DNA of 64,000 nucleotides from Asterias amurensis (GCF_032118995.1 NC_092650.1:5828001-5892000), one strand, 5' to 3'. Positions 10,862-21,197 are shown, counted from the stretch's first letter. A program made the numbers and translations. Notes: generated by a model from the letters alone, not told the origin.

Positions 10862-11055
10862 GTCGCCCCGGCCTACTTTTGCACGTAAGTAAACCACGGG
10901 TATTATCCTGCGAATGCAAATCAAATTTTTAAGTCACTGTTGTTTTCGCAGCGAAAGTTTTGCAGGAGTTGAGCACAATTAGTCAATGTAGCGTTTTTTT
11001 ATTGGGAACTGTGACGCTCAAGAACGCATTCTTTGCTAAGCTGTTAAATACGCTT
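10862..11055. repeat. Long repeat Rep1, copy 1, right part
   Basis: It continues Rep1 after the LTR element: the segment from gtcgccccggcctacttttg to gctgttaaatacgctt matches 48461-48651 (gtcgccctggcctacttttg to atgttaaatacgctt). With 4428-5845 it makes one Rep1 copy split by the insertion. Confidence 0.85.
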
Positions 11056-11741
11056 CAAAAAGTGCACCTTTAATTAATGCCGCGTCACGTGACCCCGATG
11101 ACGTCATTGATCTGAAACTTCACACATGATGCCTGCCTGACAGTTAACGTGTGTGTACAATTTGAAGTGATTACAAAAAAATTCACCACAGACATCTTCA
11201 AAAAGTCAATTTTTAAGAGTTTTTAACCTGCCGCTAGAGGGCGCTGTTGCAATGTGTGACGTCATCAAAATTTTGTTTAAACTGCCCACCCTTGCTAGAC
11301 ACTTACGTCCTTGGGCAACTTCATAACTTTTATCACTTTTGAGTTACAGGGCACTTCCGTTTTTGGCCCGGTTCGACCGGAAGTAGATGTCATGTTAGGT
11401 CACGCACACGAACAAAAAATGAAGACCTAATTTTTCCCTACCCAATCCCGCAAACAGAAACCTACGGTCTCTTTTGGCTGATTTGATATAGATTTTCAAA
11501 CATTTAACATAAAACACCTTTAAGATGACGTCACGTGACCGGTGATGACGTCATCATGATATCATTACCTTAGGATCATTATTGCACCATACCCTTCGAT
11601 CCCTGAAAGTTTCATTGCAATTGCTCTTTAGGAACTTTGCAAAAAATCGCGAGTTCGGCCTCGGGAAACAGGTCCCTCTTCTGGTCACTCAAAGTCCCTC
11701 GGGGGAAAAGACGTACACTAGTTACCTCATTGCCAGTCAAT
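11056..11741. repeat. Repeat module Rep2 (CRE-rich) and flanking repeat-like DNA
   Basis: Positions 11056-11290 match both arms of the inverted-repeat element at 20838-22247: caaaaagtgcaccttt, gccgcgtcacgtgacc, gatgacgtcattgatctg, and on to aactgcccaccc. The module contains ccgctagagggcgc (11231-11244), a CTCF-like site, and several tgacgtca (CRE-like) octamers. Positions 11291-11741 include a ccggaagtagatgtca phrase reminiscent of the Rep1 tandem units but no recognisable gene. Confidence 0.7.
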
Positions 11742-12186
11742 AGCCCTTTTCACACTACAGAGCCATTTCCCGGGGAATAAACTCCCGGGAAAATCCCGGG
11801 AGTTTTTAACCCCACCGCCACCCCAGCAACCGTTCTCACTATCCCAATTTGGTAACTCCCGGGAGTACTTTTCCCCAGGAATATGCACGGTCGTTTCACA
11901 CTTACGATCAAACCCCAGGAAATGTGGTAAACAGGTCAGCCCATGCGGAAGTTACCAATGTTTGTTCACGGAGGTCCGTTCCCACAATGCCACACGGCCG
12001 GCTGCAAAATCCTTGCCACATGCGACCCAAAACGGCTGCATGTGTGTATTTGCATGTTGTTATACCAATATTTTTGTGATTACGGCGGAGAAGAAGTCTT
12101 GCAGTTCGGGGAAGACGTCACTGACGGCTTGTCAGGAGAAGACGATTGCTGTGACAGTGTTTTAAAGACATCGGTATAACAATCGG

Positions 12187-12345
12187 ATGGAATTTGTCGT
12201 GCGATTGACGAGTTTCATGGCACTTGCTGGAAGTATTGGTCAAAGGTCAATCTGGGCTGCCAAGAAGAGCGGCCACTGGTGGGAGCAAGTTGCTATTAGA
12301 AAATGCGAAAGGGAGCTTCTTCTTTTTTTTGAGAACTGTAATTGA
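12187..12345 (+). pseudogene. Possible Harbinger transposase N-terminal remnant
   Basis: A short 52-codon frame reads QRSIWAAKKSGHWWEQV in its middle. This resembles the segment (R.IWv...S.dWWe.v) found near the start of PIF/Harbinger nucleases, just before the catalytic domain. The frame then ends in poly-T-rich sequence and no DDE domain follows. Its position inside Harbinger-type termini supports the call, but the similarity is from memory and short. Confidence 0.4.
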
Positions 12346-12901
12346 ATGGACTTTTGTGTCCGTGTTTTACCCAGAGGTTTTGTGTTGGCATTCATCTCAA
12401 TTTTTGCCTGTTCACACTATAGTTATTTCGCGGGAAATTCCCGGGAACTTTTGGTTGATCTGTTCACACTACAAAAATACTCCCGGGAATTTTCCGGGAA
12501 ATGACGTTTTCCCAGGAAATAATTAACCCTGCTCAGGGGCAGGGTTAAGGGATGCAACCCTGGGGTAAGGCATAATAATTTTCTGAATGGCATTTTCGAA
12601 GGATTGCATAATAATGTCCATGATGTTATGGCCAAGGTAATTAAAGGTTTTATAGAAAAAATACCGCATGGTCGATTTTGCACAATCTGACAATAGCTGT
12701 AGAAAGAAGAAGAAGCAATCTTCCCTTCTAACACCAACAGTGCTGTTTTCCCATTGTGCAAAGAAAGAACACTGAATAGGCTTTAACCCTACATTGGCTA
12801 GCATTTTTTCATGGCTTCATATAGACTTTTAAATGTATGTTTCTTCTTGAAAAACAAAACAATTATCCTACCGACCTATAGTCTTTTTTTTCCCAAGGTT
12901 T

Positions 12902-13240
12902 TCAGTTTTTACCTGCAATGGGCAGGGGTCCGTTCATATCCAGCTTCACGCAGGCAGTCAGCCAATTTTGAGAAAACTTTCCCGTTTCTTGTAGGCCTAT
13001 ATGCCCATCTAGCTGTTTTTGGACTGCATCGTAGGCCAAAAATGCAACTAGTTTCAAAGTGTTATCATCACTCCATCGGTCACTTCTACCCATCGTAAGA
13101 AATTGAGCAACAAATTGAACTAAAATATTTACTGTCAGGTGGTAGACAGCAATGTCGATCGAAGAACTCAAATCTGACTCTGGACAACAAAAGTCCACCA
13201 ACGGCCAAGTACAGGTAAATAAGAAATACCATACACACAT
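12902..13240 (-). pseudogene. Myb/SANT-like DNA-binding protein exon of a Harbinger element
   Basis: The - strand frame contains RWSDDNTLKLVAFLAYDAVQ and then KQLDGHIG. The pattern W(s/t)D..TL.Li.l..yd.vq..Ldg is typical of the Myb/SANT-like protein that PIF/Harbinger transposons encode beside their transposase. The exon probably ends at gcag followed by gtaaaa (donor at about 12916 on the - strand). The helper normally binds transposon ends and imports the transposase into the nucleus. No downstream exon was recognised, so this is probably a remnant. Confidence 0.55.
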
Positions 13241-13458
13241 GGCGTGTGTACGAGAAGGAAGCTTGTTTACGCCAACTATTTATTCTATTCCTATTCCATT
13301 CACGTGGTCAATTTTTTAATTCATATATTTATTTGTAAATTACAGATGTAATTCACTTTTATTTTCGTACCTAAACGTAAACACTTTCAGAAGGAGAAAA
13401 CAAAAAGGGGCTATTGTTACGACGCGAATTATTTGGAGCGCTATTTTTGACGTCTGTA

Positions 13459-16092
13459 CCGTACTAAAGTTGGTCTAAGTCCACTTAGACCGGTTCGGGT
13501 TCAACTTTTGTGCGTGTGAACGCAAATAAAGTTAGACCGGATCGGGTTTAAACCCCAAAACTTAAACCGTCCAGCGAGGCGGTCTAAGTCTAAACCGGTT
13601 CGGGTTTATCTTTTAACACTGCGTGTGGACAGAATGACATCCGGTTTTAACTCACAACCGACGACCCATTGTGTGGTTCAATGCACACGCCCGGGACCCG
13701 GAGTGCTTGTATACGGTTTCTGTTGCCTCTGATGCTGAAAAGCACCGAGTATTTATATTACTTTCTTGCCGCTTACCGAGTTGGCGAAACCCTCTCGATC
13801 GGTGTATGCAGTTTAACACAGGCCCACGCCCATGATTTATTAAATTCTGAAACAAAATTATATTTTCCAAGCTTTTTTTGTTGAGTGTCCTACAATAAAT
13901 TGAAACTGTTTTTTCATGCGTATACTACGAGCGCAGCGAAGAAGCATATTTTGTAATGCTTCTCACATGTACAGCGCTGCCATCCCATAGTGATCACTCT
14001 CTGATATCCCATAGTTATCCATGACCGATCCCGTGGATGTGCCTTTCTATTGCCGTCACCGTTACTAGCGTGCTGTACTTTCAATCTAGGAGAATGAACT
14101 GCAGTGGGCGCGAGGCTGTGTGTAGGGGAAATTCCCTACGCCAGCAATATCACCACGTTTTTGGGAAAATACTGCAAAGTACATGTATTGACGCAACTTG
14201 CACGTGTGTAGTTGTGTTTATGAACGAATTGGAATAAAAATCGCGGCACCAGCTCTTTTGAGAGATCGCAACTTCCAATCGATTGAAGTACAAACTAAAA
14301 GTATTTATTAAATCGGAAACAGTGGTATAAAACAAAACACAAAAATGAAACGTGTTCTGTTTCATGGAATATGGACAATATTTTGGTGAGTTTTCTCGGC
14401 GGTTTGTATCAATATTTTGTTTGGTTAAAAAATAATTTCGAGTCGTGTTCATGTTTGTTTTAAGTGCCCATATCCTCCCAACGGTAAAACTGTTACCGCG
14501 TTCGATTGAGCCATTTGTATCAAATTATGCTCTGATGATCATCCAGGGCATGGGGCACTCAGTATCTTGGCATACTCGGTGCGTGAATCTGATGAATAAA
14601 ACCGGATGTTAGAGCAACGGGGTCGCGTCTACTTTGACCTCTTAAAACCGAAGATAAACCGGATCGGGTTTAACTCTGTGCTGTCTGAACGCAATGGGTT
14701 TTTATTTTTACGACCACCCCCCGCTGCTCGTAAAAGTTAGACCGGTTCGGGTACATACCCTGGGTATGTTCAGACAGCGTACTAACTTAGACCCGAACCG
14801 GTCTAACTTTTACGAGCAGCGGGGGGTGGTCGTAAAAATAAAACCCCCTTGCGTTCAGACAGCACAGAGTTAAACCCGATCCGGTTTATCTTCGGTTTTA
14901 AGAGGTCAAAGTAGACGCGACCCCAATGCTCTAACATCCGGTTTTATTCATCAGATTCATGCACCGAGTATGCCAAGATACTGAGTGCCCCATGCCCTGG
15001 ATGATCATCAGGGCATAATTATTGGATACAAATGGCCAAATCGAACGCGGTAACAGTTTTACCGTTGGGAGGATATGGGCACTTAAAACAAACATGAACA
15101 CGACTCGAATTTTTTTTTTTTAAACAAACAAAATATTGATACAAACCGCCGAGAAAACTCACCAAAATATTGTCCATATTCCATGAAACAGAACACGTTT
15201 CATTTGTGCGTTTTGTTTTATACCACTGTTTCTGATTTAATAAATACTTTTAGTTTGTACTTCAATCGATTGGAAGCTGCGATCTCTCAAAAGCTAGTGC
15301 CGCGATTTTTATTCCGATTCGTTCATAAACTACACACGTGCAAGTTACGTAAATACATGTACTTCGCAGTATTTTCCCAACTTTCCAACAACAACGAGGT
15401 GATATTGCTGGCGTAGGGAATTTCCCCTACACACAGCCTCGCGCCCACTGCAGTTCATTCTCCTAGATTGGCAGTACAGCACGCTAGTAACGGTGACGGC
15501 AATAGAAAGGCACATCCACGGGATCGGTGATGGATAACTATGGGATATCAGAGAGTGATCACTATGGGATGGCACCGCTGTACATGTGAGAAGCATTAAA
15601 AAATACGCTTCTTCGCTGCGCTCGTAGTATACGCATGAAAAACAGTTTCAATTTATTATAGGACACTCAACAAAAAAAGCTTGGAAAATATAATTTTGTT
15701 TCAGAATTTAATAAATCATGTGCGTGGGCCTGTGTTAAACTGCATACACCGATCGAGAGGGTTTCGCCAACTCGGTAAGCGGCAAGAAAGTAATATAAAT
15801 ACTTGGTGCTTTTCAGCATCAGAGGCAACAGAAACCGTATACAAGCACTCCGGGTCCCGGGCGTGTGCATTGAACCACACAATGGGTCGTCCGTTGTGAG
15901 TTAAAACCGGATGTCATTCTGTCCACACGCAGTGTTAAAAGATAAACCCGAACCGGTTTAGACTTAGACCGCCTCGCTGGACGGTTTAAGTTTTGGGGTT
16001 TAAACCCGATCCGGTCTAACTTTATTTGCGTTCACACGCACAAAAGTTGAACCCGAACCGGTCTAAGTGGACTTAGACCAACTTTAGTACGG
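13459..16092. repeat. Near-perfect 2.6-kb palindrome (inverted dimer of a 1.3-kb element)
   Basis: The left arm 13459-14752 and right arm 14791-16092 are inverted copies with a 38-bp spacer. Over the outer 400 bp I counted about three differences (roughly 99% identity), and the arms differ in length by only 8 bp. Each arm begins near ccgtactaaagttggtcta and ends near gttagaccggttcgggt. Both arm ends carry related accgg(t/a)tcgggtt blocks and ttca(c/g)ac-type termini, so each arm looks like a complete TIR element. Frames in the arms are mirror images of each other and look non-coding. Confidence 0.92.
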
Positions 16093-16155
16093 CGTGTGAA
16101 CGACCTCCCTGTGACCTTTCGAGATTAATGACGTCTCAAGCAAAAGGTGGGGTTA

Positions 16156-16752
16156 GTTAAACCATGGAGGAAGGAATAGAAGGAGCTCGAACGACCCGCA
16201 AAACCGCAGAGTAACAAAAGAATACCCTGACAATGCCCCCGCCTAACCAGTGGAAAAAGATAGGAGACCTCCAGCTGGATCGTGCGGTACCGCCGCTCTG
16301 CACCGTTGCCTTCGTGTAAAGTTGAATAATTGGAGACAAGAATTGTGAATATACACGTTTTCATTTACCGTTTGTGTGAAACATCATGGCATATTTTTTC
16401 ATTTTTTTTTTTACTTTCCGGTCACTAGCGGTGGTTAAAAATTTGGGTATTAGCACACGAGGGTGGTTGGTATTCAATTGTGTTTTTCGATTTGGTGAGC
16501 ACAAGTGTACACAATTTTTATCAGGTCTCAATAAAGTTGTTTTTCTGTAATATATCCATACGACATACGACACCATGGTTGAGTGAAGAACCAAGTGCGC
16601 ACGCGCAAACTCACATACGCCAGTTCGCCCATTGTCTGTATAAGGTATGTGGGTGATTACGAGGTGTTGTTAAATGACCGCGGTACCGCAGGTTCGACTT
16701 GTGAAGTCCCTTCGTTCGAGCTCCTTCTATTCCTTCCTCCATGGTTAAACCC
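16156..16752. repeat. Inverted repeat pair with 39-bp arms
   Basis: Positions 16156-16194 (gttaaaccatggaggaagga onwards) recur inverted at 16712-16752 (ending tccatggttaaaccc), with about 520 bp between them. It lies between the palindrome and the right Harbinger terminus. It may be a further small element or a relict of the interior; no coding signal was seen. Confidence 0.7.
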
Positions 16753-16967
16753 GCTTTCGTTCTCGCTAGCTGCTTTTCCCGGGAAAAACGTTTTTCCCCG
16801 GGGTTAACTCCTTTAACCCTACCCCTTAACTGGGTAAATTATTTCCCGGGAAAATATTATTTCCAGGGAATTTTTTTGTAGTGTGAACAGATTGACTAAC
16901 ATTTCCCGGGAACTTCCCGGGAAATACCTGTAGTGTGAAAAGGGCTTTAGTGTGAAAGGGGCTTGGT

Positions 16968-17491
16968 AGTGAAACAATTTATTAGCCCGCCTTCGAACCA
17001 AATACACAAGCTGCGGCAGCCTCTGAGAAAAATCGATATTGTATCATTGGTGCTGTCGTAACAACTCAAACGATTGGAACAGTGAGTTATTTACACTGCC
17101 GGGTCCATTTTTAACAAAACATCAACAATTCTATGGGGAAATTTCATCAGCGCTACGATATTAAAAATGTCGGTTCAAGATCGCTTGCTGCTTCCGGTGG
17201 TTGAATGGATGACTCAGTAAAAGGGAGTGAGAACCTGTTGATGTTGATAGAATAGTGGACAAAAGGCGTGGCATGTTTGAAGGACAGGCGTGGCGCGAGT
17301 GGGAATAACGTCAACATTGTGCAAAGTATTTAATTAAGAGTGAACGGACACCAGTCGCAAGAATAATGTATAAGAAGAGGCTTGCATCTTACCTTTTTTT
17401 TTTATTGTAAAAAAAAACAAAACAAAAAACATTAAGCTGTGTGCCGCTATACAGATAATCCAGAAAGGCTGAATAACCACCAGAAAGTATC
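16968..17491. other. Unannotated stretch
   Basis: Between the Harbinger complex and the first common MITE. It has an A/T-rich run near 17395-17430 (poly-T then poly-A) and nothing else that I can name. Confidence 0.5.
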
Positions 17492-17849
17492 TTAAAGGCA
17501 GTGGGCACTATTGGTATTTACTTAAAATAATTTTTAGCATAAAACCTTGGGAGCTGTTGATAGCATAAAACATTGTGAGAAACGACTCCCTCCGAAGTAA
17601 CGTTGTTTTCGAGAAAGAAGTAATTTTCCACGAATTTGATTTCGAGACCTCAGAATAAATTGTTAGGTCTCAAAATCAAGCATCTCAAAACACACAACTT
17701 CGAGTGACAATGGTGCTTTTCGTTCATTATTATCTTATTATCTCGCAACTTCGACAACCAATTGAGTTTAAATTTTAACAGATTTGTTAGTTTATGCATA
17801 TGTTGAGATACACCAAGTGACAATTACCAATAGTGTCCAGTGTCTTTAA
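17492..17849 (+). mobile_element. MITE-1 family copy A, full length
   Basis: It runs from ttaaaggcagtgggcacta to agtgtccagtgtctttaa. The family consensus seen across copies is: an end block (cagtggacactattggtaat), ctccctctgaagt..cg, ttttcgagaaagaagtaatt, a central hairpin (gatttcgagacctca / tgaggtctcgaaatc), then ttgttattttatgcatatgttgagatacacca, and the inverted end (attaccaatagtgtcca). I use this direction as + for the family. It has no coding capacity. Confidence 0.85.
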
Positions 17850-18210
17850 GCAGCAATCTTTTGTAATCTTTTTATCAGCTTTTGGTGAACTCATTCTGTG
17901 GTATTCGATCATGCATGGGTAATTTTGTGCTATAGTTCCATTTCCATATTACCTATTTGAGTTCTGTTTTCTGTTGTGTGCATTTGAAATAATGACTTTA
18001 TTATCAAAATATTATATTTGTAAATATTCTTATATGTAATAAATTGTCTAATTCGACCTCTGGCTGTGATGATTTGTTATAAATAAACCATAACAATACA
18101 ATTCAATTTCCCCGGGGTTCTCTAATCGAGGGCCCCGGACAAAAAGCCCATGTAGGTTTTATCTGTTATGATTCGTGAATTTTCGCCGCGATCTTTTTCC
18201 AAGAAATGTG
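17850..18210. other. Unannotated stretch
   Basis: A/T-rich DNA between two MITE-1 copies; nothing recognised. Confidence 0.5.
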
Positions 18211-18587
18211 TTAAAGACACTGGACACTATTGGTAATTGTCAAAGACCAGTCTTCTCACTTGGTGTATCTCAACATATGTATAAAATAACAAACTTGTGA
18301 AAATTTGAGCTCAATTGGTCGTCGAAGTTGCGAGATAATAATGAAAGAAAAAACACCCTTGTCACACGAAGTTGTGTGCGTTTAGATGATTGATTTCGAG
18401 ACCTCAAGTTCCAAATCTGAGGTCTCGAAATCAAATCCGTGGAAAATTACTTCTTTCTCGAAAACTATGTCATTTCAGAGGGAGCCGTTTCTCACAATGT
18501 TTTATACCATCAACCTCTCCCCGTTACTCGTCACCAAGTAAGGTTTTATGCTAATAATTATTTTGAGTAATTACCAATAGTGTCCAC
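18211..18587 (-). mobile_element. MITE-1 copy B
   Basis: It reads from ttaaagacactggacactat to ttaccaatagtgtccac, in the reverse orientation to copy A. The central gagacctca...tgaggtctcgaaatc hairpin is intact. Confidence 0.85.
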
Positions 18588-18992
18588 AAAGGTTGAAAGG
18601 AAAATGAAAAAATTAAAGCAAATCAGCTTGAAAAAGCTCCAAGAAATGTCAATGTTGGAACAACGAGTATTTGAATCCACAAACAGGGCACATGCATGGT
18701 AGGCCTCGCGTTGATTTACTTTGTTGTTAACTTTTTTCGATTTTGTTATTAATTTTGTGTTATTCAGTCAAGCATTTTACACAAGATTAAACACTAGACT
18801 TTTCAAGGGATTGACGTAAAACGATTGATTACCAATCTTGTTTAGGCACCTTCATGTAAAAATACACTCATCCCCCTGGCCTTTTCACGTCTTACTTCTC
18901 CTTTAATAAAGACGTTCATAACCACAACACTAGATGTAGTAACAATATGCATGTCCCTTTCGCACGCACATTATACACAACCATTACTCTCC
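18588..18992. other. Unannotated stretch
   Basis: Nothing recognised between MITE-1 copy B and the long hairpin. Confidence 0.5.
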
Positions 18993-19155
18993 ATACTCCG
19001 CGGTAGCAGAATAAAGAAAGACAGCTCTCTATGAACAAACTCTACCTATGAACAACTCCAAAGACGAGTGACTACGGTTCTCGTCTTTGGAGTTGTTCAT
19101 AGGTAGAGTTTGTTCATAGAGAGCTGTCTTTCTTTATTTTGCTACCGCGGAGTAT
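18993..19155. repeat. Clean hairpin, 76-bp arms and 11-nt loop
   Basis: The left arm 18993-19068 (atactccgcggtagcag onwards) and right arm 19080-19155 (ending gctaccgcggagtat) pair over 76 bp with one mismatch that I could find; the loop is tgactacggtt. It could be a recently inserted foldback MITE or a hairpin-RNA source. No target duplication was evident beyond AT-rich flanks. Confidence 0.9.
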
Positions 19156-19465
19156 ATCATCGGATGTTCGGGAGACTTTTCGGTTCTGAAAATAACTGTT
19201 CTGCTTTTTTGTTTAACTACTAGACCTTCCTTCGGGTTACAAACTATAATGAGCAATAGTACTACAATGTACGGGGCACATGTTGTCAATGACCAATAGG
19301 GGTATTACCCTCCTCTAGTTAGACAGATGTTTTGAAAACTTTAGAAAATTTACTTAACATTCAGAAATATATGATATCGTAACTCCAAGATTTTCTCAAA
19401 ACGCACCCCGGATTTGTATTTAACAATCAAACAATTCTCCAAAATTTGCACCTGACAAAATAAGA
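19156..19465. other. Unannotated stretch
   Basis: Nothing recognised. Confidence 0.5.
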
Positions 19466-19741
19466 TTTTAAGGCAGCATTTTAAAATTGTAACTTGTGTA
19501 TCCCAACACTTGTTTAAAATAACAATTCTGTGAAAATTTGTGCTCAAGGTCATCGAATAAAAGAACAAACAGCCTTTTAACTGCATTATTTTGCGTGCTG
19601 TGAGATTCATAAGAACACATCAGAGGGAGCCGTCTCCCACAATGTTGTATACTACCAACAGCTCTCCGTTGCTCGTTACCAAGTAAGTTTTTATGCTAGC
19701 AATTGTTTTAGGTAATTACCAGTAGTGTCCAGTGGCGTTAA
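19466..19741 (-). mobile_element. MITE-1 copy C, diverged and internally shortened
   Basis: It keeps cttgtgtatcccaacact, gtgaaaatttgtgctcaagg, cagagggagccgtctccc and the end taattaccagtagtgtcc. The central hairpin is missing. Confidence 0.65.
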
Positions 19742-20035
19742 AGCTCAAATTTAATTAAAACAAAACTAAAACGGCGAATCTACCATGGCTCGCTGCTGTA
19801 TGATACGACGGATTTTACGCACCTGAACCGAAACAAGGGTGATTCGCATGTGCTGTGTTGCTATTCGTCGTATCTAAAATAAATATTGCGCACATAGGAA
19901 AAACAAAAACTGAGGGGTTTTTTTTAAACAAAAAAGCTACTTACAATAATGTTGATGAAATGTGGCTGACAAAAGGCAAACTTGAACTTCACAACTTCGT
20001 GAATTTGAATGATCTTAATATTGACCGGTATTTGT

Positions 20036-20290
20036 TTAAAAACACTGGACACTATTGGTAATTGTCAAAGACTATTCTTCTTACTTGGTGTATCTCAACA
20101 TATATATAAAATAACAAACCTGTAAAAAAAAATACCTTTGTCACACGAAGTTGTGTGCTTCCAGATGCTTGATTTCGAGACCTCAAATCTAATTATGAGG
20201 TCTCCAAATCAAATTCGTGGAAAATTACTTCTTTCTCTTTCTACGTTACTTCAAACGGAGCCATTTTAAACTATCAACAGCTCCCCAAAC
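20036..20290 (-). mobile_element. MITE-1 copy D, truncated
   Basis: It starts ttaaaaacactggacactat and keeps the central gagacctca hairpin. It loses similarity after ctatcaacagctcccc, so the far end is missing. Confidence 0.75.
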
Positions 20291-20439
20291 TATAGATTGC
20301 TGAAGCGTATGCTTATTTTAGTTGAAATGAAATTGAATGAGCCGGGTGACTAATGTGAAAAAAAGTTCCCAGATAATTGGTGTGGATTTTTGTTTTCATA
20401 GTCTCGCAAACCATAAGTGTACGTTTTTAATTATTTTAT

Positions 20440-20840
20440 AAGATAGGTGTCGCATGCAATTATGTCCTCTATGCAATACTATCCGGAGGACCTTAATGCA
20501 TATGCAATAATTTCCGCCTGGCGGTTTTGCATATGCAATCGTGTCCGCCCGGACGCTGCTGCATAATGCAATTGTGTCCGCCCGGACACATTTGCATATG
20601 CAGTTGTGTCCGCCCCGTGCAAAAGCGTCATTGCAGTAAATTAAACGCCCTTGGTCGACGGAACACGTTCGCCATTTTGTACAGCTAAATGCATGTAATG
20701 AATGGCATTGGAAATGTTCGGCCGTTGGGTATTCGCTGCAATCATAAAATACGTAAATATTCATACGCATATGCAAAAGTGTCCGGAGCGGACAGTATTG
20801 CATGGAGGACACAGTTGCATCTAGACATGATTGCATTTGT
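20440..20840. repeat. Iterated tgcatatgcaat / gtgtccgcccgga short repeats
   Basis: The phrases tgcatatgcaat and (t/g)tgtccgcccggac alternate at irregular spacing from about 20455 to 20620. They reappear in looser and partly inverted form at 20760-20840 (catatgcaaaagtgtccgg, cggacagtattgcat, gaggacacagttgcat). The core is itself palindromic (gcatatgc). It is not a clean tandem array and its function is unknown. Confidence 0.7.
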
Positions 20841-21197
20841 GCACAAATGTATAGCTGTTTCGTCAATAACATTTTCAAATTTCTCAACTGAGTTTGAAAT
20901 TTGTTGTGTTTCAAAGCAATTTGCCCAATGTGACATAAATAAAATAAAAAAATTTGGATTGTACCATGTTCAGATAGCAATTTATGTGTTAAAAGTGCAA
21001 AAATGAAAAAATTTTAAAAAAATCATGTGATGACGCCATCATGACGTCATTTCACCATTCACAAGAACTTGCCAATATCTAACAATCTACGTAGTTTCAA
21101 CATAATCGCATCATTACTTCGAGAGTTATTCGACTTCAAAAAGTGCACCTTTATTGCCGCGTCACTTGACCCCCGATGACGTCATTGATCTGAAACT

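Larger units (their letters stand above)
5841..10866 (+). mobile_element. Ty3/gypsy LTR retrotransposon with target duplication, looks whole
   Basis: This fossil LTR element (Metaviridae / Ty3-gypsy) occupies 5846-10861. It is bounded by 116-bp LTRs that start TG and end CA and is flanked by a 5-bp duplication, gtcgc, at 5841-5845 and 10862-10866. A primer-binding site follows the left LTR directly and a purine-rich tract precedes the right LTR. One long gag-pol frame lies between, with no envelope frame. The two LTRs differ at two of 116 positions, so the insertion looks young. The very short LTRs and the single frame fit the Mag/SURL-type lineage known from echinoderms, but that lineage is inferred from architecture. 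The insertion splits a copy of Rep1; the other Rep1 copy has a single gtcgc at this site. Confidence 0.93.
12405..16946. mobile_element. Inner Harbinger-like element carrying Myb/SANT remnant and a giant palindrome
   Basis: The subterminal blocks are inverted copies: 12405-12545 (ttcacactat, cgggaaattcccgggaa, gttcacactacaaaaat, ttaaccctgctcagggg) against the reverse complement of 16790-16946. Inside are the Myb/SANT-like exon on the - strand and the large palindrome 13459-16092. The palindrome probably inserted later, because the Harbinger parts flank it. Confidence 0.65.
11742..16967. mobile_element. Nested PIF/Harbinger-like DNA transposon complex
   Basis: The left end agcccttttcacactacag (11742-11760) is perfectly inverted at 16928-16946 (ctgtagtgtgaaaagggct). 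A second left-type terminus at about 12405 (cctgttcacactatag) is followed by cccgggaaa-rich subterminal DNA that matches the reverse complement of 16740-16946. A partial extra right end (ttagtgtgaaagggg) follows at 16947. The simplest reading is one element (outer) holding a second (12405-16946). Protein remnants of Harbinger type lie inside (12187-12345 + and 12902-13240 -). No DDE transposase core was found, so the complex is non-autonomous. A clear 3-bp target duplication could not be confirmed. Confidence 0.7.

Noticed and set aside
13652-15899. Mirror-image frames of about 70-100 codons in both palindrome arms
   Set aside because: They appear twice only because the arms are inverted copies. 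They match no family I know, and overlapping frames are equally open.
20396-20980. A 194-codon - strand frame across the iterated repeat
   Set aside because: It crosses the tgcatatgcaat iterations, so its Cys/Asn-rich repeats (CICIKV, NCICKC) come from the DNA repeat; there is no recognisable domain.
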